Positions 1-7,948 of a DNA stretch of 13,657 nucleotides are shown here, one piece after another. Below the pieces are notes generated by a model. It was not told the origin of the DNA, searched no databases, and was given only the letters and a program-made list of their open reading frames with translations. Source of the DNA: Gammaproteobacteria bacterium. GTDB lineage: Bacteria > Pseudomonadota > Gammaproteobacteria > Natronospirales > REEB76. Position 1 is the first letter of the stretch. Each line of letters starts with the position of its first letter. Location of the stretch: contig DAHVFI010000322.1 in the NCBI GenBank assembly GCA_027317045.1, positions 1-13,657 of the forward strand, given 5' to 3'. Made by a program: the position numbers and the translations under genes.

Positions 1-1732
1 CTGCCATGGCGGACAACTCCATGTCCACGAGGAAGTTTCCACGCAGCACGGAAACCGCCAGCTGGCCGAAGGGATTGGCCGTGGGCACGTTCACGTTGAG
101 CTGGTCATTGAGCGAGGGCAGGCTTAGTAGCGGCGTGCCAGTTACCGGGGTGCCGCCAGCCGGCGGATTGAAGGCATTCTGTTGGGTGTTGGCACCGGTC
201 AAATCCCCACCCACGGTCATCAGGCCACCGCTGGTCTGACGGATGCCATTGGCTCCGAATTGTACGCCCAGCTGGCTGTTGTAATCGTTTTGTGCGATGA
301 CGATGCGGGATTCGATGAGCACCTGTTTAACGGGGATATCCAGTTTGGCCACCATCTGGCGAATATCCGCAATGTTGTCGGCGGTATCCTGCACCAACAA
401 GGTATTGGTGCGGGAATCCACACTGATACTGCCGCGCGAGGACAACAGGGAAGTCTTGCCTTGGCCTTTGATGAGATCGGCCATGTCGCTGGCCTTGGCA
501 TAATTCACCTGGATAAAGGCGGATTGCAAGGGCGCGCTCTGCACCAAGCTCTGGCGGGCGGCGAATTCAGCCTGTTCCTGGGCGGCAATATCCTGGGCAG
601 TACCTATTATCAAGGTATTACCGTAAGTGCGGGACGCCAGACCCTTGGTCTTCATGATGATGTCCAGTGCCTGATCCCAAGGCACGTCTTGCAATCGCAG
701 AGTGATGTTGCCATGGACGCTGTCGGAGACCACGATGTTTTTGCCGCTGGCGTCCGCAAGGATCTGCAGGACTGCGCGAATGTCAATGTTTTGGAAATTC
801 AAGCTGATCTTTTGGCCCGAGTACTGTTTCTGCTGGGCTACCTGCGTGGATTGGGCGGAAACCGGCGAGAATTCCACCGCGAACAGGGTATCGCTTTGGA
901 AAGCGAGTTTTTCGTACTGTCCCTTGGGGTGGATGACCAGCCGGGCGCCCGTCGGTGTATTTTCCGCATCAATGTACTGCACCGGCGTGGAGAAATCCGT
1001 CACGTCCATGCGCCGCACCAGATTCTTCGGCAGTTGGGTGTTGGCGAAATCCACCACCACATCGTTACCGGCTGTATGGACGTTGCCGATGATGGAAGGC
1101 GTGCTCAGATCCACTATGACCCGGCCCGTGCCATTGCTGGCACGACGGAAATCTACATTGGTGATGCTCTGATTCGCGGTCGGAGCGGTAGTTGCCACAG
1201 AGTTTGGCGCTACCGCCGCTGGCGTTGCGGCAGCAGCCAGAGCGGTGGTGGTTGGATTTAAACTGGCGGGGTCGATTTGAGCGACGGCAGTGTCGCCGGG
1301 GTTACCGCCTAGCAGCACATAGACTGTATTGCCCTGTGCAGTCACGTTATATGGAACCAATGAGGTGAGGTTCACGACCACGCGCGTGCGAGTGCCGGCT
1401 TCGGCTGCCACGACGCTGTTAACACTGCCCACCCCGATCGTGGACTCGCGATCCTTGAGTGCGAGGCGAGTGTCATTGAGATCCAGTGCGATACGGGCGG
1501 GCTGCCCGACCGTGAAACTGAGTGGCCGCGCCGCCGCACTGCTTAACTTGAGTTGCAGTTGTACCCGGTCTCCAGGCAGTTTGGTGGCGGTGATGGCTTG
1601 TAGCTGGTTGTTACCCTCGGGAGCATTTGCTGCGAACCCGGAGCGTGACGCCAAAAGGCCCAGCAACAACAGGCATAATGCCAGCAGAGCTTGGTGCGAC
1701 CAAGTAGGAAAATAAGTCCGCATACTATTCAT
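1..1732 (-). CDS. pilQ: Type IV pilus secretin PilQ (3' end cut by window edge)
   Basis: PilQ forms the outer-membrane secretin ring through which the type IV pilus leaves the cell. Seen: 577 residues from an ATG at 1732 (GAGG 8 bases upstream) running off the window with no stop. A signal peptide spans about residues 1-34 (hydrophobic ALLALCLLLLGLLA, likely cut near GFA/A). Two AMIN-type peptidoglycan-binding domains lie at about 43-115 and 185-265, separated by an Ala/Thr/Pro-rich linker near 157-183. An N0/STN domain lies at about 303-380 (KISLNFQNIDIRAVLQILAD), an N1 domain at about 400-465 (VDSRTNTLLVQDTADNI), and then the secretin core begins (VLIESRIV). Families of this type are usually about 700 residues, so roughly the last 100-150, most of the beta-barrel, lie outside. 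It is the last visible gene of pilMNOPQ, 21 bases after pilP. The long plus-strand reading frame across 182-1261 is its shadow. Confidence 0.97.
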   Translation of the reverse strand, partial: MNSMRTYFPTWSHQALLALCLLLLGLLASRSGFAANAPEGNNQLQAITATKLPGDRVQLQLKLSSAAARPLSFTVGQPARIALDLNDTRLALKDRESTIGVGSVNSVVAAEAGTRTRVVVNLTSLVPYNVTAQGNTVYVLLGGNPGDTAVAQIDPASLNPTTTALAAAATPAAVAPNSVATTAPTANQSITNVDFRRASNGTGRVIVDLSTPSIIGNVHTAGNDVVVDFANTQLPKNLVRRMDVTDFSTPVQYIDAENTPTGARLVIHPKGQYEKLAFQSDTLFAVEFSPVSAQSTQVAQQKQYSGQKISLNFQNIDIRAVLQILADASGKNIVVSDSVHGNITLRLQDVPWDQALDIIMKTKGLASRTYGNTLIIGTAQDIAAQEQAEFAARQSLVQSAPLQSAFIQVNYAKASDMADLIKGQGKTSLLSSRGSISVDSRTNTLLVQDTADNIADIRQMVAKLDIPVKQVLIESRIVIAQNDYNSQLGVQFGANGIRQTSGGLMTVGGDLTGANTQQNAFNPPAGGTPVTGTPLLSLPSLNDQLNVNVPTANPFGQLAVSVLRGNFLVDMELSAMA

Positions 1733-1753
1733 GTTGCTTGCCTCATCTTGCAA

Positions 1754-2302
1754 TCAGCCGCCCAGCTGGACGGTAGTATCCCGTTCTACCCAGCCACCTT
1801 GTCCATCCGGCACAATTTCCCGCAATACCAGGCCTGCCTGGCTAATCTTGATGATCTTGCCGAAATTCTGTCCCATATAATTGCCCACCGTGACCCTGTG
1901 TACTACGCCGTCACCATCCCGCACCAAGGCATACACGGATCCTCTGAGCGTGAGGGTGCCCATCATCTTCAGGCTGTCCAGTGGAAATTGTTCTAGGTAT
2001 TCGTGTGGGCGGTTGAAATTCGGGTGCAACCCGGGAGAATTGATGCCTCTCGCGGAATTTGCAAAGTTCTGCAACTGCGGAATGAAAGGTGAGCGCAGAT
2101 TCATGTCGTCATAAAGGTAGGTTTCAAACGGTTTTATCTGTGGAAGCGGCGCGATCTGGCCGCCGCGGCGCGCCTTGACCTGGGCAACGTACTGCTGCAG
2201 ATCTTTCATGCGGTTTCCACAGCCGGTTAGCATGATTGCCACACAGGCTGCCGTGAACAACGCGACCCCGCGACGCCGAGCCGAAGTATAAGTGCTGCTC
2301 AT
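1754..2302 (-). CDS. pilP: Type IV pilus assembly lipoprotein PilP
   Basis: PilP is an inner-membrane-anchored periplasmic lipoprotein that links the PilN/PilO dimer to the N0 domain of PilQ. Seen: 182 residues. The N-terminus is basic, then a hydrophobic stretch ends in a lipobox LTGC with the modified Cys at residue 28. A proline-containing flexible segment follows (IAPLPQIKPFETY), and a compact beta-rich C-terminal domain spans about 105-180 (RGSVYALVRDGDGVVHRVTVGN, then MGQNFGKI). That layout is typical of the family. The ATG overlaps the pilO stop as ATGA, so translation is probably coupled; the upstream ribosome-binding sequence is weak (GGTGG). Identity is firm from sequence and operon position. 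Confidence 0.96.
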   Translation of the reverse strand: MSSTYTSARRRGVALFTAACVAIMLTGCGNRMKDLQQYVAQVKARRGGQIAPLPQIKPFETYLYDDMNLRSPFIPQLQNFANSARGINSPGLHPNFNRPHEYLEQFPLDSLKMMGTLTLRGSVYALVRDGDGVVHRVTVGNYMGQNFGKIIKISQAGLVLREIVPDGQGGWVERDTTVQLGG

Positions 2303-2961
2303 GGCTTACCACCCGGCTTGCCTTTGACCGGTTTTGCCCCAACCTGTCCGTTATCTTCAAGATAGCGGTAAGTCTTGGCAGTGAGGGTCATGACCAGGTT
2401 GGTGCCAATGCCGCTGTTGCCTTGGGGTTTGATGCTGATATCGTGTACCGTCACAATGCGCGGCAGCGCCGCCATATCGCTCACGAATTTCCCAAACTGG
2501 TGGTAGGTGCCCTCAACCTGGATCTGGATCGGCTTTTCAGCATAAAAATCTTTCTTGACCTCGTTTTCCGGCTTGAACAAATCCTGTTTGAGGCCGTCGA
2601 TTTGTGCGGTCTGCGAGATGTCTTGTAGCAAACTCGGGATCTCGGTCTGTCCGGGCAACTGCCGCAGCATGGTGCCGAAAGAACGCTTCATCTGTTCTAT
2701 CTGCTCTTTGTACACGTCAAGATGGGCGGCCTCGCCAGCTTTCTGTTCAAACTGCTGTTTGAGTGTGATTTCCTGTTGCTGTCCCTGATCCAGTTGTTGT
2801 TTGTCATCGCTTAACCAGAAGTAGTAACCAATGAGCACTACGAATGCAAAAATTACTAGATAGGCGATAACCCGGGCGGGCATTGGCCAGCCCCCGGGGT
2901 TCTTGAAATCCAGGTTGCGTAATTCGTTTAGGTTGATGTTCTTGAGGTCTGCCAGATTCAT
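2299..2961 (-). CDS. pilO: Type IV pilus inner-membrane alignment protein PilO
   Basis: PilO is a bitopic inner-membrane protein that pairs with PilN and positions the pilus machinery. Seen: 220 residues with a short cytoplasmic N-terminus, one membrane helix at about 30-50 (RVIAYLVIFAFVVLIGYYF), a charged coiled-coil region at about 52-95 rich in Gln and Glu, and a ferredoxin-like periplasmic domain at about 100-200 (IQIQVEGTYHQFGKFVSDMA and VHDISIKP are typical). The tail is Lys/Gly/Pro-rich (GAKPVKGKPGGKP). The ATG overlaps the pilN stop as ATGA. An eight-G run starting six bases upstream of the ATG occupies the ribosome-binding position and is itself inside a small inverted repeat (see finding). 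Confidence 0.96.
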   Translation of the reverse strand: MNLADLKNINLNELRNLDFKNPGGWPMPARVIAYLVIFAFVVLIGYYFWLSDDKQQLDQGQQQEITLKQQFEQKAGEAAHLDVYKEQIEQMKRSFGTMLRQLPGQTEIPSLLQDISQTAQIDGLKQDLFKPENEVKKDFYAEKPIQIQVEGTYHQFGKFVSDMAALPRIVTVHDISIKPQGNSGIGTNLVMTLTAKTYRYLEDNGQVGAKPVKGKPGGKP

Positions 2962-3548
2962 GACTGGCCCCCCCCAGTCTGGGTGTTCTTGGCGGTGGCT
3001 GCCTTATCAACTATCTTGGCCGTGACGTTGAATTGTTGGGCGCGTACGCCAAAATCAACTTTGGGGTCTTTTTGTACCACTTGCAGGTTCGGATCACCCA
3101 TCCAAGCCGAGGCGTCGATATTGCGCATATAAGTGGATACCCGGGCGCTGGATTCCGCCACCCCCTGAATTTCTACCTGGTTGCCTTTCTGGTTGATCTG
3201 CGTTAGGTAAACGCCTGGCGGCAGGGTCTTTACAAGTTGGTCAAACAGATGCACTTCTATTGGGCGACTCTGCTGCAGCTGCTCGATGATTTGCATGCGT
3301 GCCAACAGACGGGCTTTGGTTTGCTGCAGATCCTTGATTTCCGCGATCTGCTTATCCATCTGTGCAATCTGCTCTTTGAGGTAGGCGTTACGCGCCTCTT
3401 GATTGGATATGGATGCGCTCAAGCCAAGCCATATGAGCAGTAGCACCACGATACCCACGATTGCTGCTAGCAGCAGACGTAAATTAAAGGTCTGTTGGCG
3501 AGCCTTACGTCGTTCCTCGCGCCAAGGCAGAAGGTTAATGCTTGGCAT
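2958..3548 (-). CDS. pilN: Type IV pilus inner-membrane alignment protein PilN
   Basis: PilN is a bitopic membrane protein whose short cytoplasmic N-terminus binds PilM and whose periplasmic domain pairs with PilO. I chose the ATG at 3548 rather than an upstream in-frame ATG at 3614 because it gives the conserved family start MPSINLLPWREE (the PilM-binding INLLPWR motif at residues 4-10). It also leaves a 14-base overlap with pilM instead of 80. Seen: 196 residues, a basic segment, a membrane helix at about 24-46, a coiled coil at about 50-95 and a beta-rich domain to the end. The last codons encode TGGGQS using an eight-G run, so small slips there would change the reading of the pilN/pilO junction. 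Confidence 0.96.
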   Translation of the reverse strand: MPSINLLPWREERRKARQQTFNLRLLLAAIVGIVVLLLIWLGLSASISNQEARNAYLKEQIAQMDKQIAEIKDLQQTKARLLARMQIIEQLQQSRPIEVHLFDQLVKTLPPGVYLTQINQKGNQVEIQGVAESSARVSTYMRNIDASAWMGDPNLQVVQKDPKVDFGVRAQQFNVTAKIVDKAATAKNTQTGGGQS

Positions 3549-4617
3549 ACTTGTCGAAGCTCCGTAGGGCCAGGCCGCAGGCAACCAAAAGCGCGGCGGC
3601 CTCGTTTTCAACAAATTGTGATTTCGCCCGCGAGGATAATTTCATCCTGCCAAAGGGGTTGCTGACGATGGTAGGGGTGTTCAATTTTCCAGTGATGCGT
3701 TCAGCCGCCCCGGGAATGGCTGCGCAGCCACCACATAAAAGAATCTGGTCGAGGTGTTGATGTTCACTGCTAGATGATTGATAGAACTGCAACGAACGGT
3801 TCACAGCCTGGGCCATGTCATCCACGAAGGGATCCAGAATTTCCACCTTGTAATTATTGGGCAAGCCGCCTTCCTTTTTGGCTTTGCCGGCTTCCTCGTA
3901 GGTAAGACCGTAATGGCGCATGATTTCTTCGGTTAGCTGTTTACCGCCGAAATCGGTGTCGTAGCTGTAGATAATGCGGCGGTCGTGCAACACGGTGAAA
4001 GTAGTGGTGGCAGCGCCGAAGTCCACCAGACCTATGGTGCGATCCATGCCTTCATCCGTCATTTGATGGGATATCAATTTGCAGGCATTCTCTACGGCGT
4101 ACACTTCCACATCGATGACGGAAGCGTCCATGCCGGCGATTTCGAGCACTGCTTGGAGTTTTTCGATATTTTCCCGACGCGCGGCCACCAACAGCACGTC
4201 CATGAGGTCGGGATCGGCTTTGGAAACCCCAAGAATCTCGTAATCAAACGCCACTTCATCCAGCGGCTGGGAAATATACTGATCAGCCTGCAGTTCGATT
4301 TGCTCACCCAGTTCCTTGTCCGTTAAGGACGCTGGCATTTGGATGGTCTTGGTCATGACCTGGCCGCCGACCGCCACGGCTGCATGTTTAGTGCGCGGGC
4401 TGGCCCGCTTGACCACCTTGCGCACCGCATTGCCCACCGAATCCAGATCCATGATGACCTTGTCAGTGATAGCATTGAACGGCATGGCTTCGGCGGCGAA
4501 GCTTTCTACCTTATAGGCGTTGCCGGTCTTGGAAAGCTCAATCAGCTTCACCGAGGAAGTACTGATATCGATCCCCACGAGAGGTTTTGACGCACGCTTG
4601 AATAGCCCGTCTAGCAC
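3535..4617 (-). CDS. pilM: Type IV pilus assembly ATPase-like protein PilM
   Basis: PilM is an actin/FtsA-like cytoplasmic protein that binds ATP and the N-terminus of PilN and connects the alignment complex to the pilus motors. Seen: 360 residues. The phosphate-1 motif VGIDISTSSVKLIEL lies at about 14-28, the phosphate-2 motif VDFGAATTTFTVLHD at about 198-212, and the adenosine motif ILLCGGCAAIPG at about 292-303. The start is a GTG at 4617 (MLDGLFKR), preceded by AAGGA about nine bases upstream. It is the first gene of the pil operon and is divergent from the PBP1A gene. Length and motifs are normal for the family. Confidence 0.97.
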   Translation of the reverse strand: MLDGLFKRASKPLVGIDISTSSVKLIELSKTGNAYKVESFAAEAMPFNAITDKVIMDLDSVGNAVRKVVKRASPRTKHAAVAVGGQVMTKTIQMPASLTDKELGEQIELQADQYISQPLDEVAFDYEILGVSKADPDLMDVLLVAARRENIEKLQAVLEIAGMDASVIDVEVYAVENACKLISHQMTDEGMDRTIGLVDFGAATTTFTVLHDRRIIYSYDTDFGGKQLTEEIMRHYGLTYEEAGKAKKEGGLPNNYKVEILDPFVDDMAQAVNRSLQFYQSSSSEHQHLDQILLCGGCAAIPGAAERITGKLNTPTIVSNPFGRMKLSSRAKSQFVENEAAALLVACGLALRSFDKYAKH

Positions 4618-4648
4618 GTTCTCAAATCCTTCCGTTAACCCTTGGCTT

Positions 4649-4664
4649 CCGGCCTTAGGGCCGG
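4649..4664 (-). other. GC-rich hairpin in the pilM 5' leader
   Basis: A perfect 6-bp inverted repeat, CCGGCC and GGCCGG around a 4-base loop, lies 32 bases upstream of the pilM GTG. It would be inside the mRNA leader if the promoter called at 4689-4716 is right. No U-run follows, so it does not look like an intrinsic terminator. It may stabilise the 5' end or modulate translation; that role is inference. Confidence 0.45.
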
Positions 4665-4688
4665 CCCCATGTCTTAATCCACAGCTTC

Positions 4689-4716
4689 AATATATATCAA
4701 CAAATGATTAAATCAA
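4689..4716 (-). promoter_or_regulatory. Candidate sigma70-type promoter of pilMNOPQ
   Basis: On the minus strand TTGATT (4711-4716) is followed after 16 bases by TATATT (4689-4694), placing a transcript start near 4681 and a leader of about 64 bases before the pilM GTG. An alternative -35, TTGCCT, lies further upstream with an 18-base spacer to a second TATATT. For the divergent PBP1A gene I see only a -10-like TATAGT at 4718-4723 with no good -35. Confidence 0.35.
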
Positions 4717-4795
4717 ATATAGTTTTTGCTGTTATGCACAGGCAATTTTCACAGCATCGGTGGCAGTTACAGCCGGCCATCTAGACAGGTAACGT

Positions 4796-7216
4796 ATGCG
4801 CCGCTCTCTCAAAACACTATATGTAGTGATTGGTGCCCTAGCTGGACTCTTTGGGTTGGGGGTTTTGGCCGTGGTGGTTGCCTATTTAGTGGTGGCTCCC
4901 AGCCTGCCCTCGGTGGCTGTCCTCAAGGATATACACCTGCAGGTACCCCTCAGGGTCTACAGCCGCGATGGCCAACTACTGGCGACTTTCGGTGAGAAAC
5001 GCCGCATTCCCCTCACTTATGACCAGATTCCCAAGCCCGTCGTGGACGCCTTCGTGGCTGCTGAGGACGAGCATTACTGGGATCATCCCGGGGTAAGCGT
5101 GCGTGGCTTGTTGCGAGCCGCCATCCATCTGGCTCTCACCGGCCAGAAAACCGAGGGTGGCGGCACTATCACCATGCAGGTGGCGCGCAATTTCTTCCTG
5201 ACCCGCGAAAAGACCTATACCCGCAAGCTGAAAGAAGTATTCCTAGCCCTCAAGATTGAACGCGAACTTAGCAAGCAGGATATCCTCGACCTCTATTTGA
5301 ACAAGATTTATCTCGGCAATCGGGCTTATGGTGTGGGGGCGGCAGCGGAGGTTTATTACGGCACCGATGTCAGTCATCTGAGCTTGCCCCAGTTCGCCAT
5401 GATCGCGGGTTTACCCAAGGCGCCCTCCACCGACAACCCGCTCATCAGCCCGCAACGGGCGCTGGTGCGTCGCGGCTATGTGCTTGGCCGGATGCTGGCA
5501 GATGGCTATATCACCCAGGATCAGTATCAGCAGGCCATGGCTGCGCCGATGACGGCGTCCTATCACGAGCCCACAGCGGAGGTGAATGCTCCCTATCTTG
5601 CCGAGATGGTGCGTGATTACATGACCACAAAATATGGTGATGATGCTTACACCGCCGGTTATTCCGTAGTCACCACCATCGACAGTCGTCTACAGCCGCT
5701 GGCAGTACAAGCGGTACGCACAGGCTTGCTGGATTATGACCGGCGGCATGGCTGGCGCGGCCCGGTCGCACATGTGGATATCCCCGCGGACAGCAACCAG
5801 TCAGATTGGTCGCAACAGGTGTCGGATCGCAATCACGTGGGCGGCCTGTATCCGGCGTTGACGATAAAGGTCGAAAGTCAAAGCGCGCAGTTTTATGTGG
5901 ACGGCGCCGGCTTGGTAACGGTTAATTGGAATGGCCTGAAGTGGGCGCGGCGCTATCTCAGCGTCAATGCCGTAGGTGCGGCACCCAAAACCGCCGCGGA
6001 TATCCTCAAGCGCGGTGACATCGTATATTTGGATCATGCTGCCGACGGCAGTTGGTCCTTGTCGCAAGTGCCCACGGTCCAAGGCGCACTCGTATGTATT
6101 GATCCCTTCGATGGCGCCATCGCCGCTTTGGTGGGTGGTTTTGATTTCGGTGAAAGCAAGTTCAACCGCGCCGTCCAAGCGCATCGCCAGCCCGGTTCCT
6201 CATTCAAGCCGTTTTACTATTCGGCCGCGTTGGAGGACGGCTTTACTCCGGCAAGCGTGGTAAGCGATGCCCCGGTGGTAGTGCAGGATCCGGCGTTCGA
6301 TAATACTTGGCGGCCCGGCAATTACGAGCGTGATTTCAACGGTCCGACACGGTTGCGGCTGGCGCTGGCCCATTCCCTTAACTTGGCTTCTATCCGCGTG
6401 TTGCAAAGCATCGGCGTGGGTTATGCCATTAATTATGCCCAGAAGTTCGGCTTCGATTCATCCGAGTTACCCAACAATCTGACGCTGGCGCTCGGCAGTG
6501 CCGATCTCACACCCCTGGAGATGGTGCGTGGTTATGCGGTATTCGCCAATCACGGCTTCCGCGTCACGCCGTATTTCATCCAGCGCATCATTGATGGTTC
6601 CGGGCAGGTGTTGTATGCGGCTAATCCGCAAGTGGCCTGCGACACCTGCAGTGTAAATGCCGGCAATGCCACCACCCCGACAGCGGCCCCGGCTTCCGCG
6701 ACCGCCGCTGCCACCAGCGGGCTTGTGCCGCTGACAATGCCGCAGTTTGCACCGCAGGCTATCACTCCGCAGAATGCCTGGATAATGACCAACATGCTGC
6801 AGGATGTGATTAAGTACGGCACTGGTGTCGGTGCGCAGGCGCTTGATCGTTCTGATCTGGCCGGCAAGACCGGCACCACCAACGATTTTTCCAACGCTTG
6901 GTTCGATGGTTACAACAATGACATTGTGACGGTGACATGGGTCGGTAATGACCAGCCATCCCAGTCATTGGGGAATGGCGAACAAGGCGCCAAGGCGGCG
7001 TTGCCTGTGTGGATGGATTTCATGGGGCCGGCACTGCAAGACGTGCCCCAAGCTCCGTTTGTGGAGCCGCCCGGCATCGTACAGGCGCGCATTGATCCCA
7101 AGACCGGCTTGTTAGCGAGCGCCAGCGATCCCAATTCCATCTTCGAGTTCTTCATGGCAGGTCATTTACCACTCAAAGCGCCAGCCAAGAAGGCGAACGG
7201 CACCGATATCTTCTGA
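4796..7216 (+). CDS. mrcA: Penicillin-binding protein 1A (bifunctional peptidoglycan synthase)
   Basis: PBP1A (also named ponA) polymerises lipid II into glycan strands and cross-links the peptides in the periplasm. Seen: 806 residues with an N-terminal membrane anchor at about 9-33. The GT51 glycosyltransferase domain spans about 55-235: the catalytic Glu is E90 in EDEHYWDHPG, followed by GGGTITMQVARNFF, RKLKEVFLALKIE and YLNKIYLGNRAYG. An OB-like insert spans about 310-430. The transpeptidase domain has S468xxK (SSFK), S527-L-N and K691-T-G motifs. A CDTC pair at about 615-618 matches the position of the CPEC motif of E. coli PBP1A and is followed by an Ala/Thr/Pro-rich linker (about 622-642). 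The ATG follows AGGT at six bases. Divergence from pilM is the classic gammaproteobacterial arrangement. Confidence 0.97.
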   Translation: MRRSLKTLYVVIGALAGLFGLGVLAVVVAYLVVAPSLPSVAVLKDIHLQVPLRVYSRDGQLLATFGEKRRIPLTYDQIPKPVVDAFVAAEDEHYWDHPGVSVRGLLRAAIHLALTGQKTEGGGTITMQVARNFFLTREKTYTRKLKEVFLALKIERELSKQDILDLYLNKIYLGNRAYGVGAAAEVYYGTDVSHLSLPQFAMIAGLPKAPSTDNPLISPQRALVRRGYVLGRMLADGYITQDQYQQAMAAPMTASYHEPTAEVNAPYLAEMVRDYMTTKYGDDAYTAGYSVVTTIDSRLQPLAVQAVRTGLLDYDRRHGWRGPVAHVDIPADSNQSDWSQQVSDRNHVGGLYPALTIKVESQSAQFYVDGAGLVTVNWNGLKWARRYLSVNAVGAAPKTAADILKRGDIVYLDHAADGSWSLSQVPTVQGALVCIDPFDGAIAALVGGFDFGESKFNRAVQAHRQPGSSFKPFYYSAALEDGFTPASVVSDAPVVVQDPAFDNTWRPGNYERDFNGPTRLRLALAHSLNLASIRVLQSIGVGYAINYAQKFGFDSSELPNNLTLALGSADLTPLEMVRGYAVFANHGFRVTPYFIQRIIDGSGQVLYAANPQVACDTCSVNAGNATTPTAAPASATAAATSGLVPLTMPQFAPQAITPQNAWIMTNMLQDVIKYGTGVGAQALDRSDLAGKTGTTNDFSNAWFDGYNNDIVTVTWVGNDQPSQSLGNGEQGAKAALPVWMDFMGPALQDVPQAPFVEPPGIVQARIDPKTGLLASASDPNSIFEFFMAGHLPLKAPAKKANGTDIF

Positions 7217-7257
7217 GGATATGCTAATCTTTTTGTAACCCCCCATCCTAAAAACGC

Positions 7258-7875
7258 ATGACCAGACGTGCTTCGCCGCGCATGGATGATTTGCGGTATT
7301 TACTCGCGCAGGAAACCGCCCGCATTTTGGCCGAGGAGGGCGTTCGTGATTTCCGCTTTGCCAAGCGCAAGGCTGCGGAACGCCTGGGGTTTGATCAGCG
7401 CAACCTGCATCTGCCCACCAATCTGGAAGTGGAGCAAGCGCTCGGCGCTCACCAGCGCTTGTTCCGTGCCGATTCTCAAGCCGCACATGTGCGCGAGCTT
7501 CGCGAAATCGCACGTGAAGCCATGCGCATGCTCAATGGTTTTGATGCCCGCCTAGTGGGTTCGGTGCTTGCCGGTACCGCTTCTGACCATGCTATCGTGT
7601 ATCTGCATGTATTCAGCGATGTGCCGGAGCAGCTGGCTATTTTCCTCATGGAAAAGCACATTCCTTACGAAATTTCTGCGCGCAAGTTGAAGTCTGGTGA
7701 CGGCGCACAACGTCAGTATCCGGTCTATCGCTTTGTAGCCGGTAACACACCCATCGAACTGACGGTGTTTAGCGTGGATGGTATCCGGGAGGCGCCGATG
7801 AGTCCGGTGGATGGCAGGCCTATGCGGCGTGCATCGTTGCGCGAAGTGGATGCCTTGCTGGCAGACAGCGGTTAG
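7258..7875 (+). CDS. Conserved protein of unknown function, degenerate nucleotidyltransferase-like
   Basis: I know no assigned function for this 205-residue protein. The first 95 residues are helical and charged (AQETARILAEEGVRDFRFAKRKAAERLG). From about 98 a segment LVGSVLAGTASDHAIVYLHVFSD resembles the GS motif and following strand of minimal nucleotidyltransferases, but the usual paired acidic residues after GS are not in place (H-A-I-V-Y-L-H instead). The C-terminus has PVYRFVAGNTPIELTVFS and PVDGRPMRRASLREVDALL, which look conserved rather than random. It starts 41 bases after the PBP1A stop. No Shine-Dalgarno sequence precedes the ATG at 7258, and an in-frame ATG at 7282 is also possible. 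A -10-like TATGCT at about 7220 could give it its own transcript. Coding is well supported; function is not. Confidence 0.85.
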   Translation: MTRRASPRMDDLRYLLAQETARILAEEGVRDFRFAKRKAAERLGFDQRNLHLPTNLEVEQALGAHQRLFRADSQAAHVRELREIAREAMRMLNGFDARLVGSVLAGTASDHAIVYLHVFSDVPEQLAIFLMEKHIPYEISARKLKSGDGAQRQYPVYRFVAGNTPIELTVFSVDGIREAPMSPVDGRPMRRASLREVDALLADSG

Positions 7876-7896
7876 GTTTTACGAGACACTCATAAA

Positions 7897-7921
7897 TTAA
7901 GCGGCTATTGCAGCGTCTTAA
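7897..7921. terminator. Weak candidate bidirectional terminator between converging genes
   Basis: TTAAG (7897-7901) and CTTAA (7917-7921) can pair, extended inward by CG/CG and CT/AG with single-base bulges. It sits between the stop of the unknown gene and the stop of gltA, where a terminator for both strands would be expected. The stem is short and imperfect and no clear T-run follows on either side, so support is low. Confidence 0.22.
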
Positions 7922-7948
7922 ATTCCATGTAGAAGAAAGTCATCAGAA

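Noticed and set aside
182..1261. 359-residue plus-strand open frame
   Set aside because: It lies wholly antisense to pilQ, shows no recognisable domain, and its openness follows from the codon use of the real gene.
6640..6730. CxxC pair and Ala/Thr-rich insert in PBP1A as a novel feature
   Set aside because: E. coli PBP1A has a CPEC motif at the corresponding place, and low-complexity linkers there vary widely among relatives.
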